This document shows, piece by piece, positions 47,381 to 56,918 of a stretch of 64,000 bases of DNA. The notes beneath the pieces were generated by a model that saw only the letters and a program-made list of their open reading frames with translations, was not told the origin of the DNA and searched no databases. Source of the stretch: CAZTQN01 sp964615765 (GTDB lineage: Bacteria > Planctomycetota > Phycisphaerae > Phycisphaerales > UBA1924). Position 1 is the first letter of the stretch, and each line of letters starts with the position of its first letter. Position numbers and translations under genes: made by a program. The stretch covers positions 14,687-78,686 of the forward strand of contig CAZTQN010000018.1 in assembly GCA_964615765.1 (NCBI GenBank), read 5' to 3'.

Positions 47381-48808
47381 TCACGATCCCGCCGGCGTGG
47401 ACACGCGTCCGCCCGTCGGCGTCAGGTTGAAGGCGACCTCGCCGCCGACGATCGTGGTGACGGCCCGCCCGCGCAGGGTCCACCCGTCGAAGGGCGTGTT
47501 GCGCGACAGGCTGCGGAACGCGCCCGCGTCGACCGTCCATTCCAGGTTCGGGTCGATGATGGTCGCGTCGCCGGCGCTGCCCACGTGCAGTCGCCCGAGG
47601 CCCAGGCCCATGGAGCGGCGGGCCGGTCCGTACACCGCGCCCCACCCGCCGCGGTCGGCGGCCTCGAGCCGGTCGAGCCCGCACAGGCGGGCCGGCTCGA
47701 TGGTGAGCAGCGCGATGAGGCGCGGCCAGTCGATCACGCCCGGCTCGATCAGCGCGCGGATGTACAGCGCCAGCGCCGTCTCAAGCCCGACGATCCCGAA
47801 CGGGGCCGCCTCGAACTCCAGCGCCTTGCGCTCCGGCGTGTGCGGCGCGTGGTCCGTCGCGAGCACCGTGATCGTCCCGTCCGCGACGCCTTCGATGATC
47901 GCGTTGATGTCGCTGCGCTCGCGCAGCGGCGGGTTCATCTTGGCGCTGGTCCAGTACGCCGGCCCGCGCCCCGGCTCGCCCCCCGCGGGGCCGCGCTCGA
48001 CCAGGTCGTGCGTCAGCAGCAGGTGGTGCGGGGAGGCCTCCGCCGAGACCGGCTGCCCCGCTCGGCGCGCCCGCCGAACGATCTCCACCGAGCCCCCGCT
48101 CGACAGGTGCTGAACGTGATAGCGGCACCCGATGTTCGCGTTCAGACGCACGTCGCGTTCGATGATGCACTCTTCCGCCACGCGCGGCCAGCCCGTGAGC
48201 CCGAGGCGCGTCGACACGCTGCCCGCGTGCATGCTCGCGCCGCGCGTCAGCGTTGCTTCCTGGCAGTGCTGCATCAGGGCCAGGCCCGTCGGCTTGATGT
48301 ACTGCAGCGCCCGCGCCATCAGCCCTGCCGAGGCGACGCAGTCGCCGTCGTCGCTGAAGCCGACGGCCCCGCTGCGGCACATCAGCCCGATCTCGGCGAG
48401 TTCCTCGCCACGCCGCGCTTTGCTGACGGCGCCGACGGGGAAGACGCGGCAGGCGCCCTCGCGCTCGGCGGTGGTGTACACGAACTCGACCATCGCGTCG
48501 TCGTCGATGGCGGGCGTGGTGTTGGGCATGCAGACGACGCTGGTGAACCCGCCCGCCGCCGCCGCGAGCGACCCGCTCCGGATCGTCTCGGCTTCCTCCA
48601 TCCCCGGCTCGCGCAGGTGCACGTGCGGGTCGATCAGCCCGGGCGTGACGATGCACCCGTCGGCGTCGATAATCTTCTGGGCGTGGGTCCGGCTCAGGCG
48701 CTCGCCGACAGCCGCGACGATCCCGTCGGCGATCGCCACGTCGGCCACACGGTCGTACCCCGTCGCCGGATCGATCACCCGCCCGCCCACGATCAGCACG
48801 TTCGACAT
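47381..48808 (-). CDS. pyrC: Dihydroorotase
   Basis: 475 residues from ATG 48808. It closes carbamoyl-aspartate to dihydroorotate in pyrimidine synthesis. Metal-site segments are GLIDPHVHLREPGMEEAETI, MPNTTPAID, the Lys/His region HHLLLTHDLVERG and VLATDHAPHTPERKALEFEA with the catalytic Asp. The length and sequence match class I (PyrC of the long type; an allantoinase-like cyclic amidohydrolase is the other option). The substrate-loop Asn is in SAKMNPPLRERSD. Upstream is the divergent trpA; downstream mnmA. Confidence 0.93.
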   Translation of the reverse strand: MSNVLIVGGRVIDPATGYDRVADVAIADGIVAAVGERLSRTHAQKIIDADGCIVTPGLIDPHVHLREPGMEEAETIRSGSLAAAAGGFTSVVCMPNTTPAIDDDAMVEFVYTTAEREGACRVFPVGAVSKARRGEELAEIGLMCRSGAVGFSDDGDCVASAGLMARALQYIKPTGLALMQHCQEATLTRGASMHAGSVSTRLGLTGWPRVAEECIIERDVRLNANIGCRYHVQHLSSGGSVEIVRRARRAGQPVSAEASPHHLLLTHDLVERGPAGGEPGRGPAYWTSAKMNPPLRERSDINAIIEGVADGTITVLATDHAPHTPERKALEFEAAPFGIVGLETALALYIRALIEPGVIDWPRLIALLTIEPARLCGLDRLEAADRGGWGAVYGPARRSMGLGLGRLHVGSAGDATIIDPNLEWTVDAGAFRSLSRNTPFDGWTLRGRAVTTIVGGEVAFNLTPTGGRVSTPAGS

Positions 48809-48911
48809 GTCCGATCCAAGCACCGGCGCGGGGCCCGCGTCAACCCGCCCGGGCCGGCCAACTCCCCCGCGCGCTTGACACGGGCTTTCTCCATCACCTT
48901 ACATCCCGCCC

Positions 48912-49742
48912 ATGGCCCGCATCCCCGCCATCTTCGCAGAACACCGTCGACTGGGCCGCAAGGCCATCATGCCGTTCATCTGCGGCGGGCACCCGGGGCC
49001 CGGCGACACCGCCCGCCTTCTGCCCGCCATGCAGGAGGCCGGGGCCGCGATCGTCGAAGTGGGCTTCCCATTCTCCGACCCGATCGCCGACGGCCCCGTC
49101 ATCGCCGCCGCCATGCACGAGGCTCTGCAGCGCGGCGCCACCCCGCGCACGGTGCTCGACGAGATCGCGAACGTCCGCAGCCGCATCACGCTCGGCGTGG
49201 TCGCGATGGTCAGCGTCTCGATCGTGCAGCGCATCGGCTCCGGTCGGTTCGTCGCGGACGCGAAGGCCGCCGGCATCGACGGCTTCATTTTCCCCGATTG
49301 TCCGGTGGAAGAGTCTGAGGCGCTGCTGGGCCTGGTGCGCGATGCCGGACTGACGGCGGCCCTGCTCGTCGCGCCGACATCGACCCCGAAGCGCACCGAG
49401 CGCATCGTCCGGGCCAGCAGCGGGTTTGTGTACCTGCTCGCTCGCGTCGGTATCACTGGAACCGGGGATACGATCCCGGATATTGCCCCGCGCGTCCAAG
49501 AACTGCGGCAGATGACCGACCTGCCGATCGCGTGCGGGTTCGGCGTGTCCACGCCGGAGCATGTCCGGGCAGTCACCCATACGGGCGGTGCTGACGCGGC
49601 CATTGTCGGGAGTGCTTTGGTGAAGCACATCGCGCAAACTCATGCGACTGCGGGTGATGCGATCAAGGCCGCTGGCCAGTTCGTCCGCGTTCTCCATGCC
49701 GGGCTCCAAGAAAACTCTCCGAATGGGCTGGCGAACGCATGA
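48912..49742 (+). CDS. trpA: Tryptophan synthase alpha subunit
   Basis: 276 residues. It splits indole-glycerol phosphate to indole and glyceraldehyde 3-phosphate and passes indole to TrpB. MPFICGGHPGPGDTARLLPA, EVGFPFSDPIADGPVI (catalytic Glu and the Asp), GIDGFIFPDCPVEES (second catalytic position), FVYLLARVGITGTGD and IACGFGVSTPEHV plus VGSALVKHI are as expected. In the last, phosphate-binding loop G-x-G-S is intact. trpB is not adjacent, which is unusual for enterics but not rare in planctomycetes. ATG 48912 starts the usual N terminus. Confidence 0.95.
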   Translation: MARIPAIFAEHRRLGRKAIMPFICGGHPGPGDTARLLPAMQEAGAAIVEVGFPFSDPIADGPVIAAAMHEALQRGATPRTVLDEIANVRSRITLGVVAMVSVSIVQRIGSGRFVADAKAAGIDGFIFPDCPVEESEALLGLVRDAGLTAALLVAPTSTPKRTERIVRASSGFVYLLARVGITGTGDTIPDIAPRVQELRQMTDLPIACGFGVSTPEHVRAVTHTGGADAAIVGSALVKHIAQTHATAGDAIKAAGQFVRVLHAGLQENSPNGLANA

Positions 49743-49837
49743 TTGTCCCCTAACATGGTCATCACCCTGGGCAATGCTCTCTGCCTGGCTGGCTCTTTGG
49801 CCGTGTTGCGGGCATGCTCGGACTGGGACAACATGTG

Positions 49838-50479
49838 ATGACTGCGAGCAGCACGAACGATCATGCGGCGAGCACCCCCGGAAGCGGCGGGACGTGCCGC
49901 ATTCTGATCGCGGACGACGAGTTGTTCATCGCGACCGGTTTGTCGGCGATGGTGACGCAGTTGGGCTATCACGTCGCCGGGATCGCCGCCGACGGCGAGC
50001 AGGCCATCACCCTGGCGCAGGACCACCTCCCCGACCTGGCGTTGCTCGATATCCGCATGCCGAAGGTCAACGGGATCGAGGCGGCGGCGGCGATCTTCGA
50101 AAAGTTTGCCATCCCGACGATCATCGTCTCGGCGTATTCCGACGAGGAACATCTGCAGCGGATCGTCGACTATCCCGAGGGCGCGGGCGTGTACGGCTAT
50201 CTGCTCAAGCCCGTGAGCGCCGACGATCTGCGCGTGACGATCGGCGTCGTGCGTCGGCGGGCCGAGGTTGACGCCGAACGGCGCAAACGCCTTAAGCAGC
50301 TCAACGAGAACATCGCGAACCGCCGCCTGGTGGAGCAGGCCAAGTGGATCCTGGTGGACAAGCTCAAACTCTCCGAGCCGCAGGCCCACGACAAGTTGCA
50401 GAAGACCGCGCGGGACCGGCGCAAGCCCCTGTGCGAGATCGCGCAGATCGTCGTCGATACCGGCAACCTGCCCGTGTGA
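49838..50479 (+). CDS. Response regulator with ANTAR RNA-binding output
   Basis: 213 residues from ATG 49838. Receiver domain about 25-145 with acidic pair in ILIADDELFIATGL, phosphorylatable Asp in LALLDIRMPKVNGIEAA, and Lys in GYLLKPVSADDL. A coiled linker leads to an ANTAR domain (RLVEQAKWILVDKLKLSEPQ, then AHDKLQKTARDRRKPLCEIA). ANTAR regulators bind paired RNA hairpins and relieve termination in leader RNAs. No histidine kinase is adjacent; the hybrid kinase at 25324 is a candidate only by being in the window. It follows trpA by about 95 bases. Confidence 0.94.
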   Translation: MTASSTNDHAASTPGSGGTCRILIADDELFIATGLSAMVTQLGYHVAGIAADGEQAITLAQDHLPDLALLDIRMPKVNGIEAAAAIFEKFAIPTIIVSAYSDEEHLQRIVDYPEGAGVYGYLLKPVSADDLRVTIGVVRRRAEVDAERRKRLKQLNENIANRRLVEQAKWILVDKLKLSEPQAHDKLQKTARDRRKPLCEIAQIVVDTGNLPV

Positions 50480-50534
50480 TGCCGACGCCGATGTCGATGC
50501 CGACACCGACGCCGACAACGACCACCACGCTCGC

Positions 50535-51935
50535 TCACAGTTCGTAGGTCTGCCCGTAGACGGGTAGCTCGGCCTTGAGGCCCAGCGGCACGACCGCGTC
50601 GGCAAGAGCGCGGCGGGGTTTGTCTTCGCCGTGCGTCAGGAACAAGCGCGGGCGTGACGGCGCCACCGACGCGGCCCACTGCACCAACTGCGTCCGCCCC
50701 GCGTGCGCCGAGAACCCGCCCAGCGTGTGGATCGCCGCCCGCACGGGGACTTCCTCGCCGTGGATGCGCACCAGCGGCTGGCGCTCGACCAGGCGCCGCC
50801 CGAGCGTGCCCTGACCCTGGAAGCCGACGAAGACGACCTGGGTTTCGGGCTTGGGCAGGCCGTATTTGAGGTGGTGGAGCACGCGCCCGCCGGTGCACAT
50901 CCCGCTGGCGGCGATGACGATCAGCCCGTGGTCGCGGTTGTTGAGGGCTTTGCTCTCCTCGACGGTGCGCACGTAGTGCAGACCGGGGAACTTCAGCGGG
51001 TTCTGCCCGGCGTTGAGCAGCGTGCGGGCCTCGCAGTCGTACAGGTTCACGTGCTGGCGGTACAGGTCGCTGGCGTCGGTGGCCATGGGGCTGTCGACGT
51101 AGACGTCCAGCGAGCGGAGAGACCCTTCGCGCAGGAACGAGCCGAGGTGGTAGATGATGTCCTGCGTGCGTCCGATCGCGAAGGCGGGGATGATGATCTT
51201 GCCCCCGCCGCTCTGGGCCCGTCGGATGACGTCGAGCAGTTCGCGGCGCGTGTCGAGCAGCGGGCGGTGGTCGCGGTCGCCGTAGGTCGATTCCATGATG
51301 ACGACGTTGGCGGCTTTGAAGAGCGTGGGATCACGCAGGATGGGCGAGCCGGGCACGCCGATGTCGCCGGAAAAGAGCACGCGCGTGGTTTCCAGACGCG
51401 GGCCCTGGGCGTGCTCGACGGCGAGCGCGGCGCTGGCGGAGCCGAGGATGTGCCCGGCGTCCTCGAACTCAAGCGTGAAGCCGGGGGCGACGGGCGTGGG
51501 CCGCCCGTAGTCGACGGCCGCGAAGCGGCGCAGCACCGCTTCGACTTCCTGCTCGGTATACAGGGGCGTGACGGGCTTGCCGCCTTGGGCGAGGCTGCGC
51601 CGCGTGTCGCGGTCGGCGTCGTCCTGCTGCAGCGAGGCGGAGTCTCGAAGGATGATCGCGGCGAGTTGGATCGTTGCGGGGGTTGCGAAGATGGACCCGC
51701 GGAAACCGTGCTTGAGCAGCATGGGCAGGCGGCCGCAGTGGTCCAGGTGGGCGTGCGTGAGCACGACCGCGTCGAGGCGGTCGATCTCCGGGGGCATGCG
51801 GCGGTTGTGCTCGTCGGCCTCGCGCTCGCCCTGGTGCAGACCCATGTCGACCATGACGCGGGCCCGCTCGCTGCGCACGATGGTGCACGAGCCGGTGACC
51901 TCGCCCGCGGCACCGAAAAAACCGATCGACAGCAT
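50535..51935 (-). CDS. Beta-CASP metallo-beta-lactamase ribonuclease-like protein
   Basis: 466 residues from ATG 51935, with GAGGAG upstream. MBL motifs: LTHAHLDHCGRLPML, GHILGSAS and SGDIGVPGSPI; the beta-CASP and RMMBL part contains AASGMCTGGRVLHHLKYGLP and GGFSAHAGRTQLVQWAASVA with a final LTHGEDKPRRAL. This is the CPSF73/YSH1-type family, generally RNA endo/exonucleases in the cytoplasm. It is not the RNase J of Firmicutes in length or domain set. It lies convergent with the ANTAR regulator. Substrate unknown. Confidence 0.93.
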   Translation of the reverse strand: MLSIGFFGAAGEVTGSCTIVRSERARVMVDMGLHQGEREADEHNRRMPPEIDRLDAVVLTHAHLDHCGRLPMLLKHGFRGSIFATPATIQLAAIILRDSASLQQDDADRDTRRSLAQGGKPVTPLYTEQEVEAVLRRFAAVDYGRPTPVAPGFTLEFEDAGHILGSASAALAVEHAQGPRLETTRVLFSGDIGVPGSPILRDPTLFKAANVVIMESTYGDRDHRPLLDTRRELLDVIRRAQSGGGKIIIPAFAIGRTQDIIYHLGSFLREGSLRSLDVYVDSPMATDASDLYRQHVNLYDCEARTLLNAGQNPLKFPGLHYVRTVEESKALNNRDHGLIVIAASGMCTGGRVLHHLKYGLPKPETQVVFVGFQGQGTLGRRLVERQPLVRIHGEEVPVRAAIHTLGGFSAHAGRTQLVQWAASVAPSRPRLFLTHGEDKPRRALADAVVPLGLKAELPVYGQTYEL

Positions 51936-52055
51936 GGCGTCTCCTCGTCGAACCGACGTCTCCCCCGGCCGAGGGCCGCAGTTTATCAGCACACACGCTC
52001 GCCCGCGTCGTAGACTCTTCCGCACGCCGTCCGATCCCTTTGGTCACGCCCGCCT

Positions 52056-53123
52056 ATGAGCGACCCGAACGTTCCCGGCGTCCCGCCAGCCCCCGTGCTC
52101 ACCAACGCAGCGCCGACGCTGAGCGACACCGTGCGCCGCCTGGCCCTGGGGACACAGTCCGGCATTCAGCGGTACTCGCGGCACCTGCTGAGCACCGTTC
52201 GCGGCGATCCGGAGCACCCGCCCGCGGCTCCGCTGGACCTGTCGAGGCTGCTGGCCGCCCCGCTGGGGGTCGCGGCCCTCGGGCACGCGACGGTGCTGCT
52301 GCGCATCAACGGGCGGACGATCCTGACCGACCCGGTCTTCTCGCACCGCATCGGGATGACCGTGGCGGGGACGACCTTCGGGCTGGCCCGGCTGGCGCCG
52401 CCGGCGGTGGATGTTGAGCGCCTGCCGCGGATTGACGCCGTGCTCATCTCGCACGCCCACTTCGATCATCTCGATCGTCCGTCCTTAGCGCGGCTGGCGG
52501 CGGGCCCGGCCCGCGGGGCCACGGTGATCACCGCGCTCAACACGCGCCGGCTGATTCCGGAAGGTTTCGGGCAGATCGTCGAGCTGCCCTGGGGGGCCGA
52601 CCACGCCGACATCGGGCTCAGCGTGCGGGCCCTCAAGCCGCAGCACTGGGGGGCCCGGGCAGCGATCGATCATCACCGGCGCTTCAACGCGTACGTGCTG
52701 GAATCTGACCAAGGCGGCGGGCGACGCGTGTTCTTCGCCGGCGACACGGGCGACACGCACGCGTTCGATCGTGTCGGGCCGGTGGACCTCTCGATCTTCG
52801 GCATCGGGGCGTACGACCCGTGGGAACAGGCCCACGCCACGCCGGAGCAGGTGTGGCGGATGTTTCTCAGGCAGTGCGACGCGGGGGAGAGTGCGCGTTG
52901 CGACCAGCGCCTGCCGCGGCTTTTGCCGATGCACCATTCGACCTTCGAACTCGGTCGCGAGCCGATCGACGAACCGCTGCGGCGGCTGCGCGCCATCGCG
53001 GGCGAGAGCGGACGGTTGGTCGCCGAGACGCCGGGGTCGCTGTGGGTCATGCCCGAGCACGCGCGGCCCGACCCGGCTGCGAACGACGGCGCCGCCGGCG
53101 CTCGGGATCAGCCCAGAACATGA
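52056..53123 (+). CDS. MBL-fold hydrolase, UlaG/NAPE-PLD-like
   Basis: 355 residues from ATG 52056. After an N-terminal ~70 residues with no match there is LGHATVLLRINGRTILTDPV, DAVLISHAHFDHLDRPSLAR (the HxHxDH metal site), QHWGARAAIDHHRRFNAYVL, VFFAGDTGDTHAFD and LLPMHHSTFELGREPIDEPL. These match the zinc-dependent phosphodiesterase/lactonase group. Phospholipid or lactone substrates are possible. It is divergent from the beta-CASP gene, with 120 bases between. Confidence 0.87.
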   Translation: MSDPNVPGVPPAPVLTNAAPTLSDTVRRLALGTQSGIQRYSRHLLSTVRGDPEHPPAAPLDLSRLLAAPLGVAALGHATVLLRINGRTILTDPVFSHRIGMTVAGTTFGLARLAPPAVDVERLPRIDAVLISHAHFDHLDRPSLARLAAGPARGATVITALNTRRLIPEGFGQIVELPWGADHADIGLSVRALKPQHWGARAAIDHHRRFNAYVLESDQGGGRRVFFAGDTGDTHAFDRVGPVDLSIFGIGAYDPWEQAHATPEQVWRMFLRQCDAGESARCDQRLPRLLPMHHSTFELGREPIDEPLRRLRAIAGESGRLVAETPGSLWVMPEHARPDPAANDGAAGARDQPRT

Positions 53124-53177
53124 GCCCGGGTCGCGCGACCCATCACCCGAGGTCGTCACCCGGTTCGTAGTTTGGGT

Positions 53178-53657
53178 ATGAGCACCACCGACGCGTTCAA
53201 TCCGATCTCCAGGATCATGGTCGCGGTGGACGAAAGCCCGCACGCCACCCGAGCACTCGATGTCGCGGGCCGCATGGCGCAGGCGCTCACGGCACGCCTG
53301 TGCGTCGTGCACGGCGTGGATATTCGGGCCGCCATCCTGCCCGAGGTGGGTATCGCCTCCGAGCAGATTCTCGACGGGCTGCGCGGGGCGGGACGCTCGA
53401 TCGTCAACGACGCGCGCGATCGCCTGCAGATGGTCGCCCCCGGCGTCGAGGCTGAGTTCACGTGCGTCGAGGGCGTTGTGCCGGATGAGATCATCGCGCA
53501 CGCACGCTCGTGGCAGGCCGACCTGCTGGTCGTGGGCACGCACGGGCGGCGCGGGCTGTCGCGCCTGCTGATGGGTTCGACCGCCGAGCACATCATCCGG
53601 CACGCGGGCACGCCAGTGCTGGTGGTCCCGATGCCGCCGGCGGAAGCGGCGCCATGA
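53178..53657 (+). CDS. Universal stress protein UspA family
   Basis: 159 residues from ATG 53178. Starts ISRIMVAVDESPHATRALDV, the usual first strand and Asp, and ends with the ATP-binding signature VGTHGRRGLSRLLMGSTAEH (G-x2-G-x9-G-S/T) plus VLVVPMP. Single-domain Usp proteins of this type bind ATP and respond to stress; the exact role varies. It follows the MBL gene by 54 bases and is convergent with ftsY. Confidence 0.93.
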   Translation: MSTTDAFNPISRIMVAVDESPHATRALDVAGRMAQALTARLCVVHGVDIRAAILPEVGIASEQILDGLRGAGRSIVNDARDRLQMVAPGVEAEFTCVEGVVPDEIIAHARSWQADLLVVGTHGRRGLSRLLMGSTAEHIIRHAGTPVLVVPMPPAEAAP

Positions 53658-53670
53658 ACAGGCGGCGGCG

Positions 53671-54678
53671 CTAGAGCGAGAACAGCGCGTCGACGAATGC
53701 TTCAGGGTCGAAGACCTCGAGGTCGGCGGGCGTCTCGCCGACGCCGACGAACTTGACGGGGACGCTGGTCGCCGCGCGGATGGCGACGACGATGCCGCCC
53801 TTGGCTGTGCCGTCGAGCTTGGTGAGCACGAGCCCGGTGATGCCGTGGGCCGGGGCGGGTTCGGCGCCCACCGCGGGGCTTGCCGGGGGGCTTGACGCGG
53901 GGCTGGGCGCGGGTTCGGCGATCTTGGCGAACTCTTCGACCTGCCGCAGCGCGTTCTGCCCGCTGGTGGCGTCCAGCACCAGCAGCGATTCGTGCGGAGC
54001 GCCGGGGATCTGCTTGCTGATGACGGCCCGGATCTTCGCGAGCTGACGCATCAGCGGGTCCTGCGTGTGCAGGCGCCCGGCGGTGTCGACGATGAGCACG
54101 TCGGCCTTGCGCGATATCGCGGCTTTGCACGCATCAAACGCGACCGCGGCCGGGTCGCCGCCCTGCTGGCCCTTGATCACTTCGACGCCCAGGCGCTCGC
54201 CCCAGATTTCCAGTTGCCGCACGGCCCCTGCGCGGAAGGTGTCGCACGCCGCGAGCAGCACCGTTCGCCCCTGGCTCTTGAAGCGGTACGCGAGTTTCGC
54301 GATGCTCGTGGTCTTGCCCGCGCCGTTGATGCCCGTGACGAGGATGACCAGCGGCGTGCCCGGCGGCGGCGTGGCCAGACTCCGCCCCTCGGCGGGCCAC
54401 ATGGCCTTCATCTCGCGCTTGAGGTAGTCGATGACGTCCTCGCCGCGCGACATCTTGCCCGCGTTGAAGTCGGCGCGGATTCCGTTGATCAGCCGGGCCG
54501 TGCCCGCCGGCCCGACGTCGGCCTGGATCAGCGCGGCTTCGAGCTCGCCGATGAGCTGCTCGTCCAGGCGTCGCCCGGTGAGCAGATTGCGCAGCCCGCT
54601 GGTCCCGGAGATCAGCGCCTCGCGCGTCTTCTCCAGCCCTTGCTTGAGCTTCGAGATGACCTTATCGAAGAGTCCCAT
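53671..54678 (-). CDS. ftsY: Signal recognition particle receptor FtsY
   Basis: 335 residues. The NG domain has VILVTGINGAGKTTSIAKLA, VLLAACDTFRAGAVRQLEIW, VLIVDTAGRLHTQDPLMRQL, LTKLDGTAKGGIV and VKFVGVGETPADLEVFDPEA. The N terminus (LFDKVISKLKQGLEKTREAL) lacks the long acidic A domain of enteric FtsY. A Pro/Ala/Ser-rich insert of about 25 residues (AEPAPSPASSPPASPAVGAE and a little more) breaks the G domain before LTKLD. It docks SRP at the membrane. Leftward after ribH and nusB, 39 bases past the nusB stop. Confidence 0.96.
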   Translation of the reverse strand: MGLFDKVISKLKQGLEKTREALISGTSGLRNLLTGRRLDEQLIGELEAALIQADVGPAGTARLINGIRADFNAGKMSRGEDVIDYLKREMKAMWPAEGRSLATPPPGTPLVILVTGINGAGKTTSIAKLAYRFKSQGRTVLLAACDTFRAGAVRQLEIWGERLGVEVIKGQQGGDPAAVAFDACKAAISRKADVLIVDTAGRLHTQDPLMRQLAKIRAVISKQIPGAPHESLLVLDATSGQNALRQVEEFAKIAEPAPSPASSPPASPAVGAEPAPAHGITGLVLTKLDGTAKGGIVVAIRAATSVPVKFVGVGETPADLEVFDPEAFVDALFSL

Positions 54679-54717
54679 GCGCTGCGTCGTGAAGCCTTGC
54701 GAAAACCGGCAGGTGAA

Positions 54718-55212
54718 TCAGGCGTCGGCGGCGACCGTCGGCGCCGGCGCATCGCCGGTCGTCGCGCTCTCGCTCGAGCCCGCCGCGGCGACATCGCCGG
54801 GCAGGCTCTTGAGCAGCCGATCCAGCAGCCCGTTGATGAACGCGGGCGACTTCTCGGTGCTGAAGGTCTTGGCGAGTTCGACGGCTTCGGAGATCGCGGC
54901 CTTGGGCGGCGTCAACCCGGCCGTCATCTCGTGGTGCGCCAAACGCAGGATGGCCCGGTCCACCGCGGCCTGGCGGTGGGGGGGCCAATCGGGGGCCGCC
55001 GCGAGCATGAACGCGTCCGACTTGCCGCGGCCTTCGAACGCGCTGCGGGCCAGTTCCAGGGCCCGGCGACGTTCTGATGAACTGAGCGAGCCTGCGCCCT
55101 CATCATCCTCGGCGACGGTGTCGAGCACCGCTTCGGGGGCTTCGTCCTGCCGCGCGTCGAGCTGGTACAGCGCCTGCAGCGCCAGCCGGCGCACTTCACG
55201 CGTCTGGGCCAT
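54718..55212 (-). CDS. nusB: Transcription antitermination factor NusB
   Basis: 164 residues from ATG 55212. The start TREVRRLALQALYQLDARQD, then VDRAILRLAHHEMTAG, AISEAVELAKTFSTEKSPAF and INGLLDRLLKSL are the NusB hallmarks. It forms the antitermination complex on rRNA. A tail of about 25 Ala/Thr/Pro residues ends the protein. It begins one base after the ribH stop, the ribH-nusB order common in bacteria. Confidence 0.95.
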   Translation of the reverse strand: MAQTREVRRLALQALYQLDARQDEAPEAVLDTVAEDDEGAGSLSSSERRRALELARSAFEGRGKSDAFMLAAAPDWPPHRQAAVDRAILRLAHHEMTAGLTPPKAAISEAVELAKTFSTEKSPAFINGLLDRLLKSLPGDVAAAGSSESATTGDAPAPTVAADA

Positions 55213-55213
55213 G

Positions 55214-55819
55214 TCAGCGGCTCTCCTTGCGGCGCGGCTTGAAGCGCGGCGCCGGCGGAGGCTCGGGCTCGTCATCGGCGTCATCGAACCCGTCGGCATA
55301 CGCGTCGGGCGGGCCGAGTTCCTGCGCGATCTTTTCCTGGGCTTCCAGGGTGTCGAGCACCGCGTTCATCGCGTCGGCGCCTTTATTGCCTTGGGCCCCG
55401 CCGGCCCGCTCGCGGGCCTGTTCGAGCGTGTCGACGGTCAGTACGCCGAGGCCGACGGGCACCTCGACGGAGAGTTGGCACAGCGACGTCGTGACCGCGT
55501 CGCTCAGGATGCGGTCGTGCGACGTCTCGCCGCGGACGATGCACCCGAGCGCGACGACGGCCTGATGGCGGGAATAAGCCATCATGAAACTGCACATCTG
55601 CGGCAGTTCGAAGGCGCCGGCGACTTCGACCACGCGCGGGCCCGCGTCGCCCGGTCGCTTGGCCGGGCCGGACCCGCCGTAACGGGCGGCGTAGGCCTTC
55701 AGCGCGCCGTCAAGCAGGGAACGGGTGATCTCGCCGTGGTACTTTGCGACCACGATGGCAACGCCCGGCGCTTCCAGCCGACCGGGATGGCGAACGACGA
55801 ATGGGGCCGGACCGCTCAT
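55214..55819 (-). CDS. ribH: 6,7-dimethyl-8-ribityllumazine synthase
   Basis: 201 residues from ATG 55819. The enzyme makes lumazine, the penultimate riboflavin intermediate. VAIVVAKYHGEITRSLLDGA, VVEVAGAFELPQM, ALGCIVRGETSHDRILSDAV and LGVLTVDTLEQARERAGGAQ are the family's active-site segments, with the catalytic His in ETSHD. A tail of about 35 residues, acidic then basic (FDDADDEPEPPPAPRFKPRR), lies beyond the usual end. Cotranscribed with nusB and ftsY. Confidence 0.95.
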   Translation of the reverse strand: MSGPAPFVVRHPGRLEAPGVAIVVAKYHGEITRSLLDGALKAYAARYGGSGPAKRPGDAGPRVVEVAGAFELPQMCSFMMAYSRHQAVVALGCIVRGETSHDRILSDAVTTSLCQLSVEVPVGLGVLTVDTLEQARERAGGAQGNKGADAMNAVLDTLEAQEKIAQELGPPDAYADGFDDADDEPEPPPAPRFKPRRKESR

Positions 55820-55928
55820 GTGGGTCGATGGTAGACGCAGGCGGGCGGCGTGTGGAGAAGAGCGTGGGGGCGAATGCGCGGCGAGGGGGTTAGCATGCCG
55901 CCCGCGTCACCCGGCGCGGGCACCCCGC

Positions 55929-56912
55929 ATGCGAAGCCTGCTGGCCCGACTCACCCCCGCGCTGCACCTGACGCGTCTGACGACCGCGTTCAGCGCCGTC
56001 GCGAACGTGTGGTTCGTAGTGCTGTGGACGCACTCGAGCCCGCAGGAGCCGCGCACGCCCAACTTTGTCGAGCTCCCGCTCTGGCTGCTGCTGGTCGGGG
56101 CCGCCGTCAACGCGCTCGGGCTGTACGCGTTCACGACGGCGCTCAACGACGTGCTGGATCGCCGCCGGGACCAGATCCTCAACCCGCAGCGCCCGATTCC
56201 CTCCGGGCGCATGTCGCTCGAAGCGGGCGTGTCGCTGGTCGTGCTCACGCTCGTCACGGCGGTGCTCGGCGCGACGGTGCTGGGGACGCTGGCGGTGGTG
56301 CTGACGATCACGGTCGCGGCCGCCGCGCTGGTGTACAACGCCGCCGGCAAGTTTGTGCCGGGCGTCGGGCTGCTCTTGCTCGGGCTGATCTACGCGGGGC
56401 AGATGGTGACGCCGAACCTGCAGATCCGCTTCGTGCTGCCGGTGTGGCTGGTGATGACGCACGCGCTGCTGGTCGCGGGGGCGGCCCACGTGTTCGGGCG
56501 CAAGGCGCCGAATCTCTCGACGCGGGCGGCGTTGTTCGCCGTGATCGGCTGGGTGTTCTGGTCGGGCGTGATGCTGGGTGTGGGGTGGTATCGCAACCGC
56601 GGGAGTGGGGGGCTGACGCCGGAGTGGGTGCGTCCGGAGGCGTACGCCGCGCCCGCCGCGCTCGCCGTCGGGTTCATCGTGCTGGTCTGGCTGCGCGTGC
56701 GGGCGCTGGGCAAGGGCCCGCGCGTGGGCGAGAAGATCGCGCGGTACGGGGCGCTGTGGCTGTCGCTCTATTCCGCGGCGTGGTTGTTCGGGCAGGGGCA
56801 CACGTCCGCCGGGTGGATCCTCGCGATCCTCGCGGGCGTCGGGGCGCTCGGGATGTCGCTTCTGCGCGAGGCGCTGGCGATGGCCGAGCACGCGATGGAC
56901 TACCGGCGCTGA
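55929..56912 (+). CDS. UbiA-family prenyltransferase
   Basis: 327 residues from ATG 55929, with several transmembrane helices by hydropathy. The first Asp-rich motif is ALNDVLDRRRDQI (Asn73, Asp74, Asp77, Asp81), the N-D-x-x-D-x-x-x-D pattern of the family, which transfers isoprenoid chains to acceptors in the membrane. The second Asp-rich motif is not evident. Possible products include quinones or chlorophyll/haem-type prenyls; the substrate is not readable. Convergent with the MlaE gene across the 15-bp tandem repeat. Confidence 0.85.
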   Translation: MRSLLARLTPALHLTRLTTAFSAVANVWFVVLWTHSSPQEPRTPNFVELPLWLLLVGAAVNALGLYAFTTALNDVLDRRRDQILNPQRPIPSGRMSLEAGVSLVVLTLVTAVLGATVLGTLAVVLTITVAAAALVYNAAGKFVPGVGLLLLGLIYAGQMVTPNLQIRFVLPVWLVMTHALLVAGAAHVFGRKAPNLSTRAALFAVIGWVFWSGVMLGVGWYRNRGSGGLTPEWVRPEAYAAPAALAVGFIVLVWLRVRALGKGPRVGEKIARYGALWLSLYSAAWLFGQGHTSAGWILAILAGVGALGMSLLREALAMAEHAMDYRR

Positions 56913-56918
56913 GGGCGG

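Noticed and set aside
48894..49709. Minus-strand ORF over trpA
   Set aside because: Antisense of a well-supported gene with no recognisable product.
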